Below the pieces are notes generated by a model. That model did no database searches. It worked only from the letters and a program-made list of their open reading frames with translations, and had not been told where the DNA came from. Below are positions 37,757 through 41,867 of a stretch of 41,867 nt of DNA, in pieces; positions within the stretch are counted from its first letter, which is position 1, and every line of letters begins with the position of its first letter. Where the stretch lies: contig JABDAR010000011.1 in assembly GCA_013289085.1 (NCBI GenBank), forward strand, positions 1 through 41,867, given 5' to 3'. The position numbers were made by a program, and so were the translations under genes. Origin of the DNA: Gammaproteobacteria bacterium. GTDB taxonomy: Bacteria; Pseudomonadota; Gammaproteobacteria; JABCZS01.

Positions 37757-38434
37757 TTAACCCTTTGTTGCTGTTTCCAAAACTTCTTCTTGCTTCTCTT
37801 TCCCGATCACTTCGCCTTTAAAAATCCATACTTTAATGCCAATAATGCCATAAGTAGTAAAAGCTTCGGAAAGACCATAATCAATATCTGCACGTAGCGT
37901 ATGCAAAGGAACCCGTCCCTCACGATACCATTCACTACGCGCAATCTCAGCACCGCCTAAACGACCACTGATACACACTTTAACCCCGAGTGCTCCAGCA
38001 CGCATTGCATTGGTCACTGCACGCTTCATTGCACGACGGAACATAATACGACGTTCTAGCTGGGAAGCAATAGATTGTCCCACTAAATTAGCATCTAAAT
38101 CAGGTTTACGAATTTCTTCAATTTTTAATTGCACAGGCACATTGATAATACGTTTAATTTGTTCACGTAATGCTTCAATATCTTCGCCTTTTTTACCAAT
38201 AACTACACCAGGACGAGCACTGTAAATTGTGACAACTGCATTTTTTGCAGGTCTATCAATTTTGATATAACTTACTGATGCTTGTGCTAAACGTTTTTTC
38301 AAATACTCACGTACTTTAAAATCGCCATAAACAAGTGCAGAAAAATTCTTCTTATCGGTATACCAATTGGATATAGGCGTTCTAATCTTGCCTTTTCCTA
38401 GGCGCATGCCAATTGGATTAACTTTTTGTCCCAT
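37757..38434 (-). CDS. rpsC: 30S ribosomal protein S3
   Basis: Head protein with an mRNA-entry helicase role, 225 residues. It starts [16 protein letters not shown]; the KH domain ([16 protein letters not shown]) and the C-terminal [20 protein letters not shown] and [13 protein letters not shown] are intact. The ATG at 38434 fits the family; the longer frame to 38482 overlaps rplV and is rejected. The SD is AAAGAGAG inside the end of rplV. Confidence 0.98.
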   Translation of the reverse strand: MGQKVNPIGMRLGKGKIRTPISNWYTDKKNFSALVYGDFKVREYLKKRLAQASVSYIKIDRPAKNAVVTIYSARPGVVIGKKGEDIEALREQIKRIINVPVQLKIEEIRKPDLDANLVGQSIASQLERRIMFRRAMKRAVTNAMRAGALGVKVCISGRLGGAEIARSEWYREGRVPLHTLRADIDYGLSEAFTTYGIIGIKVWIFKGEVIGKEKQEEVLETATKG

Positions 38435-38435
38435 G

Positions 38436-38783
38436 CTATCTACTCTCTTTCGTTGTATCTGAAACTGTAATGGTAATTGCACTATAAGGTTTTAATATGC
38501 GATTAGCACGTCCTCTTGCACGCGCACGAATGCGTTTTAATTTCATTCCCTGATTCACATAAATCTCACTGATTCTTAAATCATCAACATCTGCACCCAA
38601 ATTATTTTCAGCATTTGCAATCGCAGAATTTAAACATTTCTCAATAAAATAACTGGCTTTCTGTGGTAAGTAGCGCAGGATACTGAGCGCCTGTGCAGCT
38701 GTTTTTCCACGCACCATATCAGCCACTAAACGTGTCTTCTGCGGTGAAATACGAACTTCTCTTAAATGTGCTGAAACTTGCAT
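38436..38783 (-). CDS. rplV: 50S ribosomal protein L22
   Basis: Protein lining the peptide exit tunnel, 115 residues. [17 protein letters not shown], the hairpin region [20 protein letters not shown] and the ending are typical, including the residues that face the macrolide site. It ends one base before the rpsC start and follows rpsS by 17 bases. Confidence 0.98.
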   Translation of the reverse strand: MQVSAHLREVRISPQKTRLVADMVRGKTAAQALSILRYLPQKASYFIEKCLNSAIANAENNLGADVDDLRISEIYVNQGMKLKRIRARARGRANRILKPYSAITITVSDTTKESR

Positions 38784-38800
38784 ATCATCAATTCCTAAAA

Positions 38801-39076
38801 TTATTCTTTACCTTTCTTGTCGCCTGAGTGACCTTTAAATGTCCTCGTAGGCGCAAATTCACCTAATTTATGTCCAACCATGTTTTCACTGATAAACACA
38901 GGTACATGTTGTCGACCATTATGCACTGCAATAGTTAAACCGATCATGTCAGGAATAACCATTGAATGGCGAGACCATGTTTTGATAGGCTTGCGCAATT
39001 TTGTTTCAATTGCTTGTAAAACTTTCTTCATCAAATGATGTGCCACAAATGGGCCTTTTTTAACTGAACGCGCCAC
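38801..39076 (-). CDS. rpsS: 30S ribosomal protein S19
   Basis: Head protein that partners S13 and contacts tRNA, 91 residues. [38 protein letters not shown] and [20 protein letters not shown] are intact. Its sequence looks ordinary even though its partner S13 in this genome is divergent. It lies 11 bases after rplB. Confidence 0.98.
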   Translation of the reverse strand: MARSVKKGPFVAHHLMKKVLQAIETKLRKPIKTWSRHSMVIPDMIGLTIAVHNGRQHVPVFISENMVGHKLGEFAPTRTFKGHSGDKKGKE

Positions 39077-39087
39077 TATAATCCTCG

Positions 39088-39927
39088 CTATTTCACTGCG
39101 TGGCGACTACGCACCACATGTTTATTAGATTTCCGTTTCGACCGTGTACGATAACCTTTCGCTGGCACCCCAGTAGGTGACACAGGATGACGTCCGCCAG
39201 AAGTACGTCCTTCACCGCCCCCATGTGGATGGTCAACAGGGTTTTTAGCAACACCACGGACATGTGGTCTAATGCCCATATGTCTTTTAACGCCTGCTTT
39301 ACCTAATTGACGTAAGCCATATTCAGAATGCCCTACCTCACCAATCGTTGCACGGCATGATGCTAATACTTTACGCATTTCACCCGAGCGTAAACGTACA
39401 GTCACATATGCACCATCTTTAGCAATCAGTTGCACACCAGCACCCGCGCTACGTGCAATTTGTGCACCTTTGCCAGGCTTTAACTCAATACAATGCACCG
39501 TAGTTCCCACAGGAATTGCCGACATAGGCAATGTATTACCTATCTTAATCGGTGCATTAGCGCCAGAAATCAATTCAACCCCCTGCTTTAAACGCTGGGG
39601 AGCAATAATATACCGTCTTTCACCATCTTTGTACAACAATAAAGCAATGTGCGCTGAACGATTAGGATCATATTCAAAACGCTCAACAATTGCAGGAACA
39701 TCATCCTTATTGCGTTTAAAATCAATTAAACGATACAAACGTTTATGACCACCGCCACGATAACGCATGGTCACTTGACCTTCATTGTTACGGCCGGTTT
39801 TTCTTTCCATAGCAACTACTAAAGGTGAGTGAGGCCGACCTTTATGTAATCCTTTAGTCACGACATCTACGGCATGACGTGTACCAGGTGTATTCGGTTT
39901 CTTGGGGCGTACAAATGTTTCTAACAT
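39088..39927 (-). CDS. rplB: 50S ribosomal protein L2
   Basis: Central protein for subunit association and peptidyl-transferase support, 279 residues. The conserved histidine region [32 protein letters not shown] and [20 protein letters not shown] are intact. The extreme N-terminus ([18 protein letters not shown]) and the C-terminal end (RSRHAVK) differ from E. coli but keep the basic character. Confidence 0.98.
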   Translation of the reverse strand: MLETFVRPKKPNTPGTRHAVDVVTKGLHKGRPHSPLVVAMERKTGRNNEGQVTMRYRGGGHKRLYRLIDFKRNKDDVPAIVERFEYDPNRSAHIALLLYKDGERRYIIAPQRLKQGVELISGANAPIKIGNTLPMSAIPVGTTVHCIELKPGKGAQIARSAGAGVQLIAKDGAYVTVRLRSGEMRKVLASCRATIGEVGHSEYGLRQLGKAGVKRHMGIRPHVRGVAKNPVDHPHGGGEGRTSGGRHPVSPTGVPAKGYRTRSKRKSNKHVVRSRHAVK

Positions 39928-39952
39928 AATCTCTCACCTAGGAATATAAAAT

Positions 39953-40246
39953 TTATTGCATTTCAGTAATGTTGATGGTTTGACCTTCAGCCAATGTGAC
40001 ATAAGCCTTTTTAAAATCACTACGTTTACCAATACGATTTTTAGTGCGCTTTACTTTACCTAGCAAAGTTGCTGTGCCAACAGCTGCAACTTTCACATCA
40101 AACATTTTCTCAACTGCACTTTTAATTTGCAACTTAGTTGATTTAATATCAACCTTAAACACATATTGATTCTGGTCTGCTAAACGCATGGTTTTCTCAG
40201 ACAAAATCGGCGCATGAATTAACGTATATAAGATTTCAGATTTCAT
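39953..40246 (-). CDS. rplW: 50S ribosomal protein L23
   Basis: Tunnel-exit protein that docks trigger factor and the signal recognition particle, 97 residues. LIHAPILSEKTMRLADQNQY and the loop RTKNRIGKRSDFKKAYVTL are typical. Its ATG overlaps the rplD stop by four bases (ATGA). A 25-base gap precedes rplB. Confidence 0.97.
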   Translation of the reverse strand: MKSEILYTLIHAPILSEKTMRLADQNQYVFKVDIKSTKLQIKSAVEKMFDVKVAAVGTATLLGKVKRTKNRIGKRSDFKKAYVTLAEGQTINITEMQ

Positions 40247-40860
40247 AACATTAAACTCTCTTCAATTGCTTTTAACGCATCTCGCGTCAGCATAATTTTT
40301 TCATAAGCGATTAAACATACAGGGTCTATATATTGCGACAAAGTGACTTGCACATGAGGAATATTACGTGTACCCAAAAACACATTGTCATCTATATCTG
40401 ACATGATGATCAATCCGTCATTAAAACCATATTGCGCCAAATGTTCAAGCATTTTTTTTGTTTTTGGTGCATCAATTGTTAATTTATCAACGACGACTAA
40501 GCGATCTTGTCTTATCAGTTCAGATAATATGCTGCACATTGCGGCACGATACATTTTACGATTAACTTTTTGTTCAAAGCTTCTTGGTCTTGAAGCAAAA
40601 GTAACACCACCTTTACGCCACAAAGGTGAACGACTGCTTCCTGCACGTGCACGTCCAGTACCTTTTTGACGCCAGGGTTTCATACCACCACCACTTACAT
40701 CTGCGCGTGATTTTTGCGCTTTAGTACCACTACGGCCACCTGCTAAAAATGCAGTAACGACCTGATGTATTAAAGGTTCATTATAATTTGCACCAAAAAC
40801 AAAATCAGAAACTTCGATTTGCTTTCCGGCATTACCTTTTTCATTTAAAGTTAAATTCAT
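40243..40860 (-). CDS. rplD: 50S ribosomal protein L4
   Basis: Tunnel protein; in E. coli it also represses the S10 operon. The 205-residue protein carries the long extended loop RSGTKAQKSRADVSGGGMKP with WRQKGTGRARAGSSRSPLWR and FASRPRSFEQKVNRKM. It overlaps rplC and rplW by four bases each. The regulatory leader before rpsJ lies outside the window. Confidence 0.98.
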   Translation of the reverse strand: MNLTLNEKGNAGKQIEVSDFVFGANYNEPLIHQVVTAFLAGGRSGTKAQKSRADVSGGGMKPWRQKGTGRARAGSSRSPLWRKGGVTFASRPRSFEQKVNRKMYRAAMCSILSELIRQDRLVVVDKLTIDAPKTKKMLEHLAQYGFNDGLIIMSDIDDNVFLGTRNIPHVQVTLSQYIDPVCLIAYEKIMLTRDALKAIEESLML

Positions 40861-41522
40861 GCGTCACCTTCTTGCTTCTTTACGCGTTTAACTGTGGGAC
40901 AAACTATTACTTTAGCGCCCACAGGACCTGGTAGCGCACCGCGAACCAGTATCACTTTTTTGTCCAATTGGATATCAATAATTTCTAAAGCTTGTATGGT
41001 GACACGTTCATTACCTAAACGACCCGCCATTTTCTTGCCTTTAAATACACGACCCGGATCTTGGCATTGACCAATGGATCCCGGTACACGATGAGAACGT
41101 GAGTTACCATGGGTCGCATCTTGCATACCGAAATTATGACGTTTAATGGTACCTGCAAAACCTTTACCTTTAGAGTAACCCGTCACGTCAACAACCTGTC
41201 CTACAGTAAACAAATTATTTAGCATTAAAGCATCACCAGGTTTAAAGCCAGTGATCTCTTCATCACTCACACGAAATTCCCATAAACCATCACCCGCTGC
41301 TACATTTGCAGCTTGATAATGGCCAGAAAGAGGCTTGTTTACACGACTCGGTTTTACCTTTCCTGTAGTCACTTGCAGCGCACTGTAAGTGTCATTTTCA
41401 GGTGTCTTTACTTGCACCACAAAATGGTCAGCAATAGTCAACACCGTCACAGGGATAGTCACGCCATCCTTTCTAAAAAAACGCGTCATTCCGCGCTTAG
41501 TACCGATTAAACCCGTAGCCAT
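40857..41522 (-). CDS. rplC: 50S ribosomal protein L3
   Basis: Early assembly protein near the peptidyl transferase centre, 221 residues. LIGTKRGMTRFFRKDG, the loop RHNFGMQDATHGNSRSHRVP and GSIGQCQDPGRVFKGKKMAG are present. The glutamine in GSIGQ is the region methylated by PrmB in E. coli. It lies 17 bases after rpsJ and overlaps rplD. Confidence 0.98.
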   Translation of the reverse strand: MATGLIGTKRGMTRFFRKDGVTIPVTVLTIADHFVVQVKTPENDTYSALQVTTGKVKPSRVNKPLSGHYQAANVAAGDGLWEFRVSDEEITGFKPGDALMLNNLFTVGQVVDVTGYSKGKGFAGTIKRHNFGMQDATHGNSRSHRVPGSIGQCQDPGRVFKGKKMAGRLGNERVTIQALEIIDIQLDKKVILVRGALPGPVGAKVIVCPTVKRVKKQEGDA

Positions 41523-41539
41523 ACACCTATTCCCCTGTT

Positions 41540-41857
41540 TTATTCACTATCCAAGCTAATTTGCACATCAACACCAGCGGACAAATCCAGCTTCATCAAC
41601 GCGTCAATGGTTTTATCTGTTGGATCTAAAATATCCACCAATCGCTTATGAACTTTAATTTGAAATTGATCTTGTGCATCTTTATCCACGTGTGGTGAAA
41701 CAAGCAAGTTAAACTTACTGATACGTGTAGGTAATGGAATCGGTCCAATTACCCGCGCACCAGTACGTTTTGCTGTCTCCACAATTTCACTGGTTGATTG
41801 ATCAATCAACCGATGATCAAACCCTTTCAAGAGTATGCGAATCTTTTGTTTTTGCAT
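41540..41857 (-). CDS. rpsJ: 30S ribosomal protein S10
   Basis: First gene of the S10 operon; S10 (NusE) also takes part in transcription antitermination with NusB. The protein has 105 residues. [36 protein letters not shown] and the end [11 protein letters not shown] are typical. The ATG at 41857 is preferred over a GTG one codon upstream. Only ten bases of upstream sequence, including AGGT, are in the window. Confidence 0.97.
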   Translation of the reverse strand: MQKQKIRILLKGFDHRLIDQSTSEIVETAKRTGARVIGPIPLPTRISKFNLLVSPHVDKDAQDQFQIKVHKRLVDILDPTDKTIDALMKLDLSAGVDVQISLDSE

Positions 41858-41867
41858 CACAATACCT

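Noticed and set aside
1-41867. CRISPR arrays, insertion sequences, phage genes or restriction systems
   Set aside because: No regularly spaced repeats, transposase, integrase or methylase-like frames were seen by reading both strands.

Overview
The window looks like the chromosome of an AT-rich gammaproteobacterium, most likely in or near the Legionellales (Legionella/Coxiella/Berkiella-type lineages). Three things suggest this: the order rlmE-ftsH-folP-glmM-(insert)-tpiA-secG-tRNA-Leu-nuoA onward, a Legionella-type outer-membrane porin gene, and a large unrecognised protein of the kind common in host-associated members of that order. The order-level placement is inference; no 16S or other species marker is present.

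Layout. (1) 1-8968, minus strand: respiratory complex I genes nuoA to nuoJ, tightly overlapped, with nuoC and nuoD separate and a short NuoG. nuoK-N presumably continue beyond base 1. Palindromic repeats flank nuoJ, and a different palindromic element lies in frame inside nuoG. (2) 8985-10142: tRNA-Leu(GAG), secG and tpiA. (3) 10163-12040: an apparent insert with a Legionella-type porin, its promoter and terminator, and a vapBC toxin-antitoxin pair. (4) 12048-16736: glmM, folP, ftsH, rlmE. (5) 16745-18776, plus strand: a 656-residue protein of unknown function, divergent from rlmE. (6) 18771-24225, minus strand: a DUF1015 protein, parC and parE, with a third copy of the intergenic palindrome between parC and parE. 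(7) 24323-27660, plus strand: a compact four-gene operon (phosphoribosyltransferase, alpha/beta hydrolase, formimidoylglutamase, glutamate symporter). (8) 27665-28468: a DUF4239 membrane protein. (9) 28525-41857, minus strand: the S10, spc and alpha ribosomal-protein operons from rpsJ to rplQ, including secY and rpoA.

How the genes work together. The right third builds the ribosome, the RNA polymerase alpha subunit and the Sec translocon. The left end is energy metabolism (complex I, triosephosphate isomerase) plus SecG. The centre covers cell-wall precursor and folate synthesis, membrane protein quality control, rRNA methylation and chromosome decatenation. No gene-free stretch exceeds 300 bases; the longest gaps (about 100 bases, at 11251-11357, 24226-24322 and 31382-31483) hold promoters.

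Most notable: rpmD (L30) is missing between rpsE and rplO. The rpsM-rpsK-rpsD block is markedly divergent, with a four-cysteine S4 and altered S13 and S11 tails, while its neighbours rpmJ, rpoA and rplQ look ordinary. nuoG carries an in-frame 82-bp palindromic insertion. The 16806-18776 protein is a candidate secreted effector. No CRISPR array, transposase or clearly new multi-gene system was seen.
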